Source: Flavobacterium sp. 102
Lineage (GTDB): Bacteria; Bacteroidota; Bacteroidia; Flavobacteriales; Flavobacteriaceae
Direction: 5' to 3'
Length of the DNA stretch: 64,000 nucleotides
NCBI RefSeq assembly: GCF_003634615.1
Contig: NZ_RBKX01000001.1
Span: 1,674,001 to 1,738,000, forward strand
The notes under the pieces were generated by a model. It did not search any database, was not told the origin of the DNA, and saw only the letters and a list, made by a program, of their open reading frames with translations. The translations under genes and the position numbers were made by a program. Below are positions 1-8,069 of this stretch, piece by piece (within the stretch, counting starts at the first letter, position 1; each line of letters begins with the position of its first letter).

Positions 1-48
1 GAAGCGTTGAAAGCTCAAATGCAAGCTATAATTGCCAAAACTAAATAA
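1..48 (+). CDS. C-terminal end of an upstream gene (partial)
   Basis: Frame 1 is open from the window edge and reads EALKAQMQAIIAKTK followed by TAA at 46-48. The stop lies one base before the ATG of the next gene, so the two are probably co-transcribed. Only 15 residues of a charged, helix-prone tail are visible, so the product cannot be named. Confidence 0.5.
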   Translation, partial: EALKAQMQAIIAKTK

Positions 49-49
49 T

Positions 50-2023
50 ATGCACAAGATATTTAAAATAGTTTTACTCAGCTGTGTTGTGCTCAATTCA
101 GCTACAGTCTCGGCTCAGCTCGATCAATATCTGGCTGAAGAAGACAGCAGGATTTCTTTGTCCCAAAAAACGGAAATCGAAATCCAACGGTTTGTAAATG
201 ATAATTTTAAAAACTACAAATTATCAAAAGAAGTTACTGATGATGTGATAAAGCATTTGCGAGAAGAAGAGGAATTCACAGAAGAAGAATTTCAAAAAGC
301 CTTAATTAATACTAAGATTTACGAGCTTAGAAAATTATTCTTTTTTGAAAATCCGGATAAAAAAGACGGTTATATTGCCAAACCACCACCGCCAACGGTA
401 ATGCAAACTTGTACCAATGGTGATTTTGAAACCAATACTGCTGGTTATACTTTTTGGTCTGATGCTTATCCACAGCCGGCAACCGGTACAGGATTTTTTC
501 AGTCTTGTTCAATGTCAACAGCGGCAACAGCAACCAATTTGGTGACACCGAGTACCAACAACTTTGGCTCAACTATAACTTTGATTAGCAGTACCAATGC
601 AGGTTATCAGCAATACGATCCAACTTTGGCAGGTTTAGGAATAAATGTGCCTACGTTAAATACTAATGGAGGAACAAAATCCATTAAGTTAAACAATGCT
701 AATGGTTTTGGTTCTTCCGATGTGACTACCATGTCCAGATACTTTCCGGTCATTAATCAATCGACAATTGACTTTAATTTTTCGCTGATAATGGACAATA
801 AACCGGCGCACGGTCAACCTATACAACCATTTTTTAGAGTAAGAGTTTATGATCAATTCAATAATATAGTAGATGAAATTTGTATCATTGCGAATCCGGA
901 CAACTGTCTTTTTAATACTTTAGTGGTAAGTAATAACAGAAGGGTTTTATATACCAACTGGATTTGTGCCCGATTGAATGTTCAAGATATTTTAAACCAA
1001 CCGGGAACAATCGAGTTTACGGTAAGCGATTGTGAGCCTTCAGCACACTTTGGTACTGTTTATATCGATAATATTTGTGGGTTAACTTGTGCTGTTCCTC
1101 AATTAGGCGCTTTAAGTACAGATCCAACTAATATCAATTGTCCTGATATGACCGGTAGTACGCCAATACAAGTTTGTGGTACTTACCAGCCACCGGTTAA
1201 TGCGACGGTAAATACTATCTCATTAAATATTTTACAAAACAACGTGGTGATAGGAAGTATGGCAACGCCAACAACTTTAACGTCAAGTACTTATTGTTTT
1301 AACGTTAATCCAAGTTTGTTTGGTGCCAGTCCATCAGGCGATTTTGAATTCCAAGTCAATGGTACTTTCAATGTCAATTGCCCGGCGGGAACATTTATTT
1401 ATGATATCTCAGATAACTCGGCTAATGTTGGTGCCGATGTCACTTTTGACAATTGTTGTCAACCAACACTAACGCTAGTTTCACCTGCAGATAACCTCAA
1501 TAATTTGGCAACTGCCACTACTAAAGAAAAAGAAAGGTCGGATTGGATCAAAGCCGCTAATATTGTGTCAGTCGGTGACAACGTTTTAGCCAATGGAGTT
1601 GTTTATCATGCCGCAAATTATGTTGAATTAAATCCCGGTTTTGAAGCTGTTTTAGGGTCGCAATTTGTCGCTTATCCCGAAGGTTGTACGGCTGATTTTG
1701 AGTATAAAGCACAAAATCAAAATACAAATGTTTCAACAACCAAATCAGCGGTTGATGATGGTGTGGTTAATTTAATCAAACTGACCAATGGTTTCGCTAT
1801 TATTCCGAATCCATCAAGTAATACTATTGACATTGTGATGAAAAATGCCCAATTCAACAAGGTAAATGTTACTTCTATAGATGGTAAAACAGTCTTAGAA
1901 AGAAATATAGAAATGACCGATAAAACCCAATTAGACGTTAGTAGATATGCTAATGGAGTTTATATCATCAACATAACTTCAGACGATGGACGAATTCATA
2001 CCGAGAAGTTAATCAAGAATTAA
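50..2023 (+). CDS. T9SS type A sorting domain protein, secreted, function unknown
   Basis: 657 aa from the ATG at 50; an in-frame TTG at 32 would overlap the upstream stop and put residues before the signal peptide. The N-terminus (HKIFKIVLLSCVVLNSATVSAQ) is a Sec signal peptide. A charged helical stretch (about 20-100) precedes a Cys-containing beta-rich body. Near residue 515-545 is a Bacteroidetes pattern (YHAANYVELNPGFEAVLGS) resembling the 3-coathanger-stack motif. The last ~75 residues (IIPNPSSNTIDI ... GVYIINITSDD ... EKLIKN) form a T9SS type A sorting domain, so the protein should cross the outer membrane through T9SS and be displayed or released. No catalytic motif was recognised. 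A hairpin terminator follows. Confidence 0.85.
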   Translation: MHKIFKIVLLSCVVLNSATVSAQLDQYLAEEDSRISLSQKTEIEIQRFVNDNFKNYKLSKEVTDDVIKHLREEEEFTEEEFQKALINTKIYELRKLFFFENPDKKDGYIAKPPPPTVMQTCTNGDFETNTAGYTFWSDAYPQPATGTGFFQSCSMSTAATATNLVTPSTNNFGSTITLISSTNAGYQQYDPTLAGLGINVPTLNTNGGTKSIKLNNANGFGSSDVTTMSRYFPVINQSTIDFNFSLIMDNKPAHGQPIQPFFRVRVYDQFNNIVDEICIIANPDNCLFNTLVVSNNRRVLYTNWICARLNVQDILNQPGTIEFTVSDCEPSAHFGTVYIDNICGLTCAVPQLGALSTDPTNINCPDMTGSTPIQVCGTYQPPVNATVNTISLNILQNNVVIGSMATPTTLTSSTYCFNVNPSLFGASPSGDFEFQVNGTFNVNCPAGTFIYDISDNSANVGADVTFDNCCQPTLTLVSPADNLNNLATATTKEKERSDWIKAANIVSVGDNVLANGVVYHAANYVELNPGFEAVLGSQFVAYPEGCTADFEYKAQNQNTNVSTTKSAVDDGVVNLIKLTNGFAIIPNPSSNTIDIVMKNAQFNKVNVTSIDGKTVLERNIEMTDKTQLDVSRYANGVYIINITSDDGRIHTEKLIKN

Positions 2024-2047
2024 TTTTACTTCGAAATACTTATAAAC

Positions 2048-2076
2048 AAAGCTTCTCCTAATCGGGAAGCTTTTTT
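2048..2076 (+). terminator. Rho-independent terminator
   Basis: An 8-bp perfect stem (AAAGCTTC at 2048-2055 with GAAGCTTT at 2065-2072) is followed by a T run. It lies 25 bp after the stop of the T9SS protein gene. Confidence 0.8.
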
Positions 2077-2104
2077 ATATTTGTCAAAAGCCAAAAGCTA
2101 ATTT

Positions 2105-3019
2105 ATGTTACAACTCAATGTAAAAAACGAAACGTCAAGATTAAGAGCCGTAGTGCTCGGTTCAGCCGTAAACAATGGTCCAACACCAAGCGCCGATGAA
2201 GCGTATGATCCTAAATCATTAGAACACATTCTCGCCGGAACTTATCCTATTGAAGCCGACATGATCAAAGAAATGGAAGCCTTTAATCAAGTGTTCCAAA
2301 AATACAATGTGCAGGTTTACCGCCCGGAAATGATTGAAAACTACAATCAAATTTTCACTCGTGACATCGGATTTGTCATTGACGACATTTTCATCAAAGC
2401 TAATATTTTGCCTGATAGAGAAAGAGAACTCGATGCTATTCAATACGTCATTGACCAAATCAATCCGGCTAAAGTGGTTCGTCCACCCGAAGAAGTGCAT
2501 ATCGAAGGTGGCGATGTAATGCTTTGGAACGATTATATTTTTATTGGCACTTACAAAGGTTCCGATTATAAAGATTATATTACGGCTCGTACCAACATTC
2601 AAGGTGTAAATTATATCAAGGAATTATTTCCAAACAAAATAGTCAAAGAGTTTGATTTGGTAAAATCTAAGTTGGAAGCTCGCGATAATGCACTACATTT
2701 AGACTGTTGTTTTCAACCGGTTGGTAAAAACAAAGGCATCATTTACAAAAGTGGTTTCCGTCAAGAATCGGATTATGTTTTTTTGGTCAAATTATTTGGC
2801 AAAGACAACTTGTTCCATATTACGCGTGACGAAATGTACGACATGAATTCCAATGTGTTTTCCATAGATGACAATGTGGTAGTTTCTGAAAAAAACTTCA
2901 CCAGATTAAACAATTGGCTTCGCGATAACGGATTTATCGTAGAAGAAATACCATACGCAGAGATTGCCAAACAAGAAGGATTGTTGAGGTGTTCGACTTT
3001 GCCGTTGATTAGAGATTAG
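2105..3019 (+). CDS. Arginine deiminase / dimethylarginine dimethylaminohydrolase family protein
   Basis: 304 aa, guanidine-modifying enzyme superfamily (five-bladed alpha/beta propeller). Family members hydrolyse the guanidino group of arginine or methylarginines, or transfer the amidino group. Visible family marks are the early FTRDIGF substrate-binding segment, the EGGDVM motif (about 138-143), a histidine in the ALHLDCCF segment (H198) and a C-terminal nucleophilic cysteine in LLRCSTLPLIRD (C296). The downstream gene at 3497 is a second member of the superfamily (CtlX), so the pair may act in arginine/citrulline catabolism. Arginine deiminase, DDAH and amidinotransferase cannot be told apart from sequence reading alone; a cytosolic hydrolase is the likeliest reading. 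Confidence 0.82.
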   Translation: MLQLNVKNETSRLRAVVLGSAVNNGPTPSADEAYDPKSLEHILAGTYPIEADMIKEMEAFNQVFQKYNVQVYRPEMIENYNQIFTRDIGFVIDDIFIKANILPDRERELDAIQYVIDQINPAKVVRPPEEVHIEGGDVMLWNDYIFIGTYKGSDYKDYITARTNIQGVNYIKELFPNKIVKEFDLVKSKLEARDNALHLDCCFQPVGKNKGIIYKSGFRQESDYVFLVKLFGKDNLFHITRDEMYDMNSNVFSIDDNVVVSEKNFTRLNNWLRDNGFIVEEIPYAEIAKQEGLLRCSTLPLIRD

Positions 3020-3042
3020 TTTTCTGTTATCGGTTCTCTGTT
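3020..3042 (+). repeat. Left arm of a perfect 23-bp inverted repeat
   Basis: The 23 bases at 3020-3042 are the exact reverse complement of 3445-3467. The two arms enclose only the four-helix-bundle gene. The arm begins at the last base of the upstream stop codon. Confidence 0.85.
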
Positions 3043-3061
3043 GTCTGTTAAAATTCTAATA

Positions 3062-3430
3062 ATGAATAGTTACAAAGATTTAGACATTTACAAGATTGCT
3101 TTAGATTTGTTCTATCAAGTTCATCCGGCAACTTTACTTTTGCCAAAGTATGAACTTTATGAATTGGGAAGCCAATTAAGAAGATCATCTGATTCTGTGG
3201 TTTCTAATATTATTGAAGGTTACGGGCGAAAAAGATATAAAGCAGATTTTATCAGGTTTTTAGTTTTTAGCCATTCAAGTTGTCTGGAAACAAAAGGTCA
3301 TTTGGAGAAAATACATAATTTATACGAAGGATTAATTCCTGATAATTTAAAATTTATCAATGATTATGATATACTAGGAGCAAAAATTTTTAACTTTATA
3401 AAATACGTCGAAGAAAACTGGAAAACCTGA
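3062..3430 (+). CDS. Four helix bundle protein (S23/IVP/Avd-like family)
   Basis: 122 aa from the ATG at 3062; an upstream in-frame TTG at 3041 lies inside the inverted-repeat arm and is unlikely to be the start. The sequence has the usual pattern of the family first seen in 23S rRNA intervening sequences: MNSYKDLDIYKIALDL at the start, then LGSQLRRSSDSVVSNIIEGYGRKRYKADFIRFL and a helical SSCLETKGHLEKI segment. Related proteins (for example Avd of diversity-generating retroelements) are pentameric nucleic-acid-binding bundles, but most are uncharacterised. It sits between two amidinohydrolase-superfamily genes and is bracketed by a perfect 23-bp inverted repeat, suggesting insertion as a unit. 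No reverse transcriptase is nearby. Confidence 0.85.
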   Translation: MNSYKDLDIYKIALDLFYQVHPATLLLPKYELYELGSQLRRSSDSVVSNIIEGYGRKRYKADFIRFLVFSHSSCLETKGHLEKIHNLYEGLIPDNLKFINDYDILGAKIFNFIKYVEENWKT

Positions 3431-3444
3431 TTTTTTTTACTGAA

Positions 3445-3467
3445 AACAGAGAACCGATAACAGAAAA
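3445..3467 (-). repeat. Right arm of a perfect 23-bp inverted repeat
   Basis: Exact reverse complement of 3020-3042, starting 14 bp after the four-helix-bundle stop codon. A near-repeat of part of the same text (AGAAAACCGACAAC) follows directly to about 3483. Confidence 0.85.
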
Positions 3468-3496
3468 CAGAAAACCGACAACATACAACCAAAAAA

Positions 3497-4432
3497 ATGA
3501 AACAAACTACCAATTCCATATTAATGATTCGTCCGGTGGCGTTTCGCATGAATGAACAAACGGCGGTAAACAATTATTACCAAAAAGTACTCGATGGACT
3601 ATCGCCCGAAACCGTAAACGCCAAAGCACAGGCTGAGTTTGATACTTTTGTAAACAAGTTGCGAAAAGTAGGCGTGAACGTTGTGGTAGTCGAAGATACT
3701 TTGGAACCGAATACGCCCGATAGTATTTTTCCAAACAACTGGATTTCATTTCACGAAAACGGTGATGTGGTTTTATATCCGATGTTTGCCGAAAACCGTC
3801 GCGCCGAAAGAAGAGAAGATATCCTCGATATTTTGGAAGATGATGGCTTCGAAATCAACGAAATCATGGATTATACCTTGGCCGAAGAAGACAATGTTTT
3901 CCTCGAAGGAACCGGAAGTTTGCTTTTAGACCGTGAAAACGGGAAAGCTTATTGTGCTTTATCTCCAAGAGCCGATGAAGAATTGATGATTGAATTCTGT
4001 GAAGATTTCGAATTTACTCCGGTGATTTTTGAAGCGTTCCAAACCGTTAACGGTGAAAGAAAACTAATCTACCATACTAATGTCATGATGACTTTAGGTG
4101 ATACCTTTGCCGTCATTTGTGCCGATTGTATCGATGACAAAAAAGAACGCAAAATGGTCTTAGACAGCCTTCGTGGCGATGATAAAGAAGTGATTTTAAT
4201 CACCGAAGACCAAGTCAACAACTTCGCCGGAAACATGCTTGAAGTAAAAGGTAAAAACGATGAACGATTCTTAGTAATGAGCGAGTCAGCTTATAAAAGT
4301 TTGACCAAAAAGCAAATTGCACAACTTGAAGCACATGTCGAAATAATTCACTCGAGTTTAGATACTATTGAAGCTTGCGGCGGGGGAAGTGCGCGTTGTA
4401 TGATGGCGGAAATTTTCCTGCCTAAAGAATAA
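3497..4432 (+). CDS. ctlX: CtlX, citrulline utilization hydrolase family (amidinotransferase-like)
   Basis: 311 aa. It starts MKQTTNSILMIRPVAFRMN and continues EQTAVNNYYQK, a beginning characteristic of the CtlX group. The guanidine-modifying fold is indicated by FPNNWISFHENG (about 79-90), the acidic EEDNVFLEGTGSLLLDR stretch, a histidine in IYHTNVMM and the C-terminal cysteine in GGGSARCMMAEIF (C301). Family knowledge places CtlX in citrulline/arginine breakdown; the exact reaction is not proven by the sequence. It pairs with the arginine-deiminase-like gene at 2105 although the four-helix-bundle element separates them. Confidence 0.85.
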   Translation: MKQTTNSILMIRPVAFRMNEQTAVNNYYQKVLDGLSPETVNAKAQAEFDTFVNKLRKVGVNVVVVEDTLEPNTPDSIFPNNWISFHENGDVVLYPMFAENRRAERREDILDILEDDGFEINEIMDYTLAEEDNVFLEGTGSLLLDRENGKAYCALSPRADEELMIEFCEDFEFTPVIFEAFQTVNGERKLIYHTNVMMTLGDTFAVICADCIDDKKERKMVLDSLRGDDKEVILITEDQVNNFAGNMLEVKGKNDERFLVMSESAYKSLTKKQIAQLEAHVEIIHSSLDTIEACGGGSARCMMAEIFLPKE

Positions 4433-4454
4433 TTCTTGAAAAATAAAATCAATT

Positions 4455-4491
4455 AAAAAGCCCAAAATCGTCTAAATTGTGGACTTTTTTT
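4455..4491. terminator. Bidirectional terminator between convergent genes
   Basis: An imperfect stem (AAAAAGCCCAAAAT at 4455-4468 with ATTGTGGACTTTTTT at 4476-4490) has A and T runs on both sides. It lies between the ends of ctlX (+) and the marC-family gene (-). Confidence 0.6.
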
Positions 4492-4510
4492 ATTCGTTAT
4501 TCTTAATTGA

Positions 4511-5146
4511 TTATATTCCTCTGATGATACTCAAAACCGCACTAATAATGTACTGAATTCCAATAGCAACGGTCAAAAAACCAACTATTCTGGAAATGGC
4601 CACAATTCCGGAAGCACCAAGATATTTAGCCAAATAATGAGCGCTTCTCAAAATTAAAAAAATCAATAAAGAGACTATGATGATGGAAATGACAGAAGAT
4701 AAAATTTCCGGGGTAGAATCGTGGTCTTGGTTAAAAGCAATCAATAGCGAAATCGAACCCGGTCCGGCTAACATTGGCATCGCCAACGGTGTTAACGCAA
4801 TTGAATTCCTGTTTTGCAAATCTTCTTCTACTTCTTTGCTGATTCCTTTTCGCTTTTTCGGATTGGCATTCAGCAAACCAAATCCGGAGCTGGCAATCAA
4901 AATACCGCCCGCAATTCTAAGTGCCGAAATCGTAATCCCAAAAAAGCTCAAAACATATTCGCCAATAAAAAAGGAGATTAATAAAATGATACAAACATTT
5001 ACGGCGGTTAAAAGCGATACCCGAAAGCGTTCGGTTTTGTTGTAATCTTGCGTTAAACCAACAAAGAAAGGGATGGCACCAATGGGGTTCAAAACCGAAA
5101 ACAAAGCACCCAACAGCACAAAAAAAGTATTCAAAAAGATTTCCAT
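4511..5146 (-). CDS. MarC family integral membrane protein (NAAT/UPF0056)
   Basis: 211 aa with about six hydrophobic segments. Family marks are FSVLNPIGAIPFF near the start, ALRIAGGILIASSGFGLL, and ALTPLAMPMLAGPGSIS in the middle. MarC-family proteins are inner-membrane proteins of unclear function, originally but doubtfully linked to multiple antibiotic resistance; some are annotated as amino-acid transporters or exporters. The gene is transcribed divergently from the CoA-binding gene at 5235. A TAnnTTTG-like -7 element reads on the minus strand at 5172-5179. Confidence 0.88.
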   Translation of the reverse strand: MEIFLNTFFVLLGALFSVLNPIGAIPFFVGLTQDYNKTERFRVSLLTAVNVCIILLISFFIGEYVLSFFGITISALRIAGGILIASSGFGLLNANPKKRKGISKEVEEDLQNRNSIALTPLAMPMLAGPGSISLLIAFNQDHDSTPEILSSVISIIIVSLLIFLILRSAHYLAKYLGASGIVAISRIVGFLTVAIGIQYIISAVLSIIRGI

Positions 5147-5171
5147 TTTTTCTAATAATTCGAATCGGCAA

Positions 5172-5179
5172 CAAAGATA
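5172..5179 (-). promoter_or_regulatory. Possible -7 element (TATCTTTG) for the marC-family gene
   Basis: The minus strand reads TATCTTTG here, matching the Bacteroidetes TAnnTTTG consensus, 26 bp before the start codon. No clear TTTG is seen at the -33 spacing. Confidence 0.4.
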
Positions 5180-5234
5180 GGTAAAGAATAAAAGTAAGCG
5201 TTAAATTAAAAACATTATTCGTTAAATTTGCGCT

Positions 5235-5600
5235 ATGAAAAACAAGAAAACACTCGTGCTCGGCGCTACGACAAAACCCGAACGATATGCCTTCAAAGCC
5301 ATCACTATGTTAGTTGAAAAAGGACATTCGGTGTTGGCCATCGGTCAAAATCAAGGAGAAGTAGCCGGAGTTGCCATCAGAACTAAAAATATTCCGTTAA
5401 AGAATATTGACACGGTGACTTTATATTTAAATCCGGTGCGCCAACGTGATTATTACAACTATATTATTGAAACCAAACCCAAACGCGTTATCTTCAATCC
5501 GGGAACCGAAAATCCTGAGTTTTACCAATTGTTGCAAGGCAATGGAATTAAGGTTGAGGTTGCTTGTACGTTGGTTTTGTTAGCTACAAATCAGTACTAG
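5235..5600 (+). CDS. CoA-binding protein (CoA_binding_2, YccU-like)
   Basis: 121 aa single Rossmann-like domain. It begins MKNKKTLVLGATTKPERYAFKA, the usual start of small CoA-binding proteins, and has the PVRQRDYYNYI and RVIFNPGTENPEF segments typical of the family (the position equivalent to the NVF/P-G-x-E region of succinyl-CoA synthetase alpha-like domains). The physiological role of these stand-alone domains is not established. A TAAATTTG element at 5223-5230 lies only 4 bp before the ATG, so the mRNA leader may be very short or the promoter may lie elsewhere. Confidence 0.85.
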   Translation: MKNKKTLVLGATTKPERYAFKAITMLVEKGHSVLAIGQNQGEVAGVAIRTKNIPLKNIDTVTLYLNPVRQRDYYNYIIETKPKRVIFNPGTENPEFYQLLQGNGIKVEVACTLVLLATNQY

Positions 5601-5641
5601 GAGCGAATGGTTCGGGTTTTATTTGGAATGGTATTTCCCGT

Positions 5642-5710
5642 TTTCCGTTACAATATCCCGATAAATCGGGATGATTTCCACTACAACCGGGGCTAAAAGG
5701 GAAGCCTTTT
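5642..5710. repeat. Intergenic inverted and direct repeat unit (possible dispersed flavobacterial element)
   Basis: An 8-bp palindromic stem (ATCCCGAT at 5655-5662 and ATCGGGAT at 5665-5672) is flanked by a 13-base direct repeat with 10 of 13 identical positions (TTTCCGTTACAAT at 5642-5654 and TTTCCACTACAAC at 5675-5687). A short hairpin AAAAGG-GAAG-CCTTTT at 5695-5710 touches the stop codon of the symporter gene and may act as a two-way terminator. The layout resembles short intergenic repeats scattered in Flavobacterium genomes; that comparison is from memory. Confidence 0.55.
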
Positions 5711-7206
5711 TAATATCGGGTGTTTTCCGTCGCCGGTTTGCTAATCAAAAGCAATCCGATAAAAGTGATTAAACCATTCACTATAATCAACTCGTTATCT
5801 ATAGTGTAATTTCCCAATAACTCCGCAGAATATTTGCTGATAAAAAAGCAAATCGCCGGCGAAATCACACAAACCAAGGGTACGAATTTGTCATGAACCG
5901 TTTTTGATTTCACAAATAACCCAAAGGCATACAGCCCTAAAAGTGGTCCGTAGGTGTAAGACGCAATCTTGAAAATCATTTTTACTACCGAAGCGTCGTT
6001 TACCGTATTGAATAAGATAATCACCAAAAACATCAGAAACGAAAATCCAATATGAACCCAATGACGCGTTCTAACAATGTTGGGTTTGTTTTGGTTTTCA
6101 GCTTTATCCATGCCTAAAAAATCTACGCAAAATGAAGTTGTTAAGGCTGTCAAAGCACTATCGGTTGTGGCAAAAGTCGCTGCAGTCAATCCCAATAAAA
6201 ATACTACTGCCGGAATTACGCCCAGATGATTTAAGGCAATTTCAGGGAATAAAAAGTCGGTTCGTGCTACGCCATCAACCATCGGAACTGCGATACCGTT
6301 TTTTTCTGCATACATATAAAGGAGTGCACCAACACTCAAAAAGAAAATATTAATCAGCACAAATATTCCGGTGAAAGTGAACATGTTTTTTTGTGCTTCG
6401 CCTATGTTTTTACAACTTAAATTCTTTTGCATCAAATCCTGATCAAGACCAACCATGGCAATGGTTACAAATATGCCGCCAAGCACTTGTTTCCAAAAAT
6501 AATTACCTTTCAAATAATCTTCGAAAAAGAAAATTTTAGAATAGTTACTTTCTTTAACCGTTTCAAAAGCTTGAAAAAAGGATAAATCCAAACTATTGCA
6601 AATGAAAATAATGGTCAGAAATACTGATGAAACTAAGAAGAAAGTTTGCAAAGTATCAGTAATAATAATCGTTTTCAAACCGCCACGATACGTGTACGCG
6701 AAAATCAATCCGAGTGAAATTAAAACCGTTAAAGCAAAAGGAATGTTGAAAGCATCAAACACATAGCGTTGCAATACAATCACCACCAAATACAATCGGA
6801 AAGCCGAGCCAATCGTTCGGCTGATTAAGAAAATAGAAGCCGCGGTTTTATAACTTATTGTGCCCAATCGTTGTTCAATATAACTATAAATCGAAGTTAG
6901 ATTCATACGGTAATACAGCGGTAGCAAGACTTTGGCAATGATTAAAAAACCAATAGCGTTACCTAAAACAAATTGGAAATATTTAAACTGCAAATCGGGA
7001 TTGCCCACTTCGCCCGGAACCGAAATAAAAGTCACACCCGAAAGCGCAGTGCCAATCATTCCAAAGGCCACCAAATACCATTTCGAGTTTTTATTGGCTT
7101 TGAAAAAAGTGTCGTTATCACTTCCTTTTTTGCTTACAATATTGGAAATCAAAATCAGTAACCCGAAGTAAATGACGATGATAATTAAGATGGTCGTTGG
7201 TGACAT
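5710..7206 (-). CDS. Sodium:solute symporter family transporter
   Basis: 498 aa from the ATG whose complement is at 7204-7206; an upstream in-frame start at 7248 would add 14 residues with no support. Around 13 hydrophobic helices are visible. SSS-family marks include GTALSGVTFISVPGEVG (sodium site region, about 44-60), AYTYRGGLKTIIITDTLQ (about 170-190) and GLTAATFATTDSALTALTTSF (about 335-355). It should import a solute with sodium at the inner membrane; substrate unknown. It is divergent from recR. Confidence 0.88.
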   Translation of the reverse strand: MSPTTILIIIVIYFGLLILISNIVSKKGSDNDTFFKANKNSKWYLVAFGMIGTALSGVTFISVPGEVGNPDLQFKYFQFVLGNAIGFLIIAKVLLPLYYRMNLTSIYSYIEQRLGTISYKTAASIFLISRTIGSAFRLYLVVIVLQRYVFDAFNIPFALTVLISLGLIFAYTYRGGLKTIIITDTLQTFFLVSSVFLTIIFICNSLDLSFFQAFETVKESNYSKIFFFEDYLKGNYFWKQVLGGIFVTIAMVGLDQDLMQKNLSCKNIGEAQKNMFTFTGIFVLINIFFLSVGALLYMYAEKNGIAVPMVDGVARTDFLFPEIALNHLGVIPAVVFLLGLTAATFATTDSALTALTTSFCVDFLGMDKAENQNKPNIVRTRHWVHIGFSFLMFLVIILFNTVNDASVVKMIFKIASYTYGPLLGLYAFGLFVKSKTVHDKFVPLVCVISPAICFFISKYSAELLGNYTIDNELIIVNGLITFIGLLLISKPATENTRY

Positions 7207-7359
7207 AAGTTGGATTTTATAGTAAGCCAAAATACTAAAAAATGTCAATGAGTTGATTTGGTTATTGGGTTATTTGTAAAGAATAAATGTTGATAACAAT
7301 TATCTGACGAACAATCTAAAATTCTAATAATCTATCTCGAACGTTCAGGACTATTTTGT

Positions 7360-7367
7360 TATTTTTG
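7360..7367 (+). promoter_or_regulatory. TAnnTTTG element just upstream of recR
   Basis: TATTTTTG matches the Bacteroidetes -7 consensus but ends 4 bp before the recR ATG. If it is the promoter, the transcript would be leaderless or almost so. The divergent symporter starts 165 bp away, so this gap probably holds promoters for both. Confidence 0.3.
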
Positions 7368-7371
7368 CCCC

Positions 7372-7992
7372 ATGGAATTCTCATCAAAACTTTTAGAAAA
7401 AGCGGTCAACGAAATAGCGCAATTACCAGGAATAGGAAAGCGAACGGCCTTGCGATTGGTGTTGCATTTACTGAAACAGCCTGTAGAACAAACCCGGTTT
7501 TTGTCTCAAGCGTTAACAACCATGCGTGAGGAAATTAAGTTTTGTAAAACTTGTCACAACATTTCAGATGTAGAAGTATGTGAAATTTGCAATAACCCTG
7601 CAAGAAATCACAAAATTATCTGTGTGGTGGAAGATGTACGCGATGTAATGGCAATTGAAAATACCAATCAATTCAAAGGGATTTACCATGTTTTGGGTGG
7701 CAAGATTTCTCCAATTGACGGCGTTGGTCCAAGTCAGTTGAACATTAATTCTTTGGTAGAAAAAGTAAAATTGGGACAAACAGAAGAATTGATTTTTGCC
7801 TTAAGTTCAACGATGGAAGGTGATACAACTAATTTTTATATATTCAAACAAATCAAAGATTTAGAGATAAAGACATCTACCATCGCCAGAGGAATTGCGG
7901 TAGGAGATGAATTGGAATATGCTGATGAGGTGACTTTAGGGAGAAGTATTTTGAATAGGGTTCCTTTTGAAAATTCTTTGAAAAATTTATAA
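7372..7992 (+). CDS. recR: Recombination mediator RecR
   Basis: 206 aa, normal RecR length. Helix-hairpin-helix [20 protein letters not shown] (about 16-35), a C4 zinc motif [18 protein letters not shown] (about 57-74) and a Toprim domain starting [16 protein letters not shown] (about 80-95) with the IYHVLGG and DGVGP segments. RecR works with RecO (and RecF) to load RecA on gapped DNA. Housekeeping gene immediately upstream of the exopolysaccharide operon. Confidence 0.96.
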   Translation: MEFSSKLLEKAVNEIAQLPGIGKRTALRLVLHLLKQPVEQTRFLSQALTTMREEIKFCKTCHNISDVEVCEICNNPARNHKIICVVEDVRDVMAIENTNQFKGIYHVLGGKISPIDGVGPSQLNINSLVEKVKLGQTEELIFALSSTMEGDTTNFYIFKQIKDLEIKTSTIARGIAVGDELEYADEVTLGRSILNRVPFENSLKNL

Positions 7993-8012
7993 AAAAATAA
8001 TAGCATACTACA

Positions 8013-8045
8013 TTTTTGTATTTAGATTTGAAAAATCTATCTTTG
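8013..8045 (+). promoter_or_regulatory. Probable promoter of the exopolysaccharide operon
   Basis: TTTTTG at 8013-8018, a 19-bp spacer and TATCTTTG at 8038-8045 fit the Flavobacterium -33/-7 consensus well. Transcription would begin near 8052, leaving a short leader before the ATG at 8070. Confidence 0.65.
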
Positions 8046-8069
8046 TTTGCTAATTTTTTCTAAAAACTA

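Noticed and set aside
3062..3430. Diversity-generating retroelement accessory gene (avd)
   Set aside because: The fold family fits, but there is no reverse transcriptase or template/variable repeat pair in the window.
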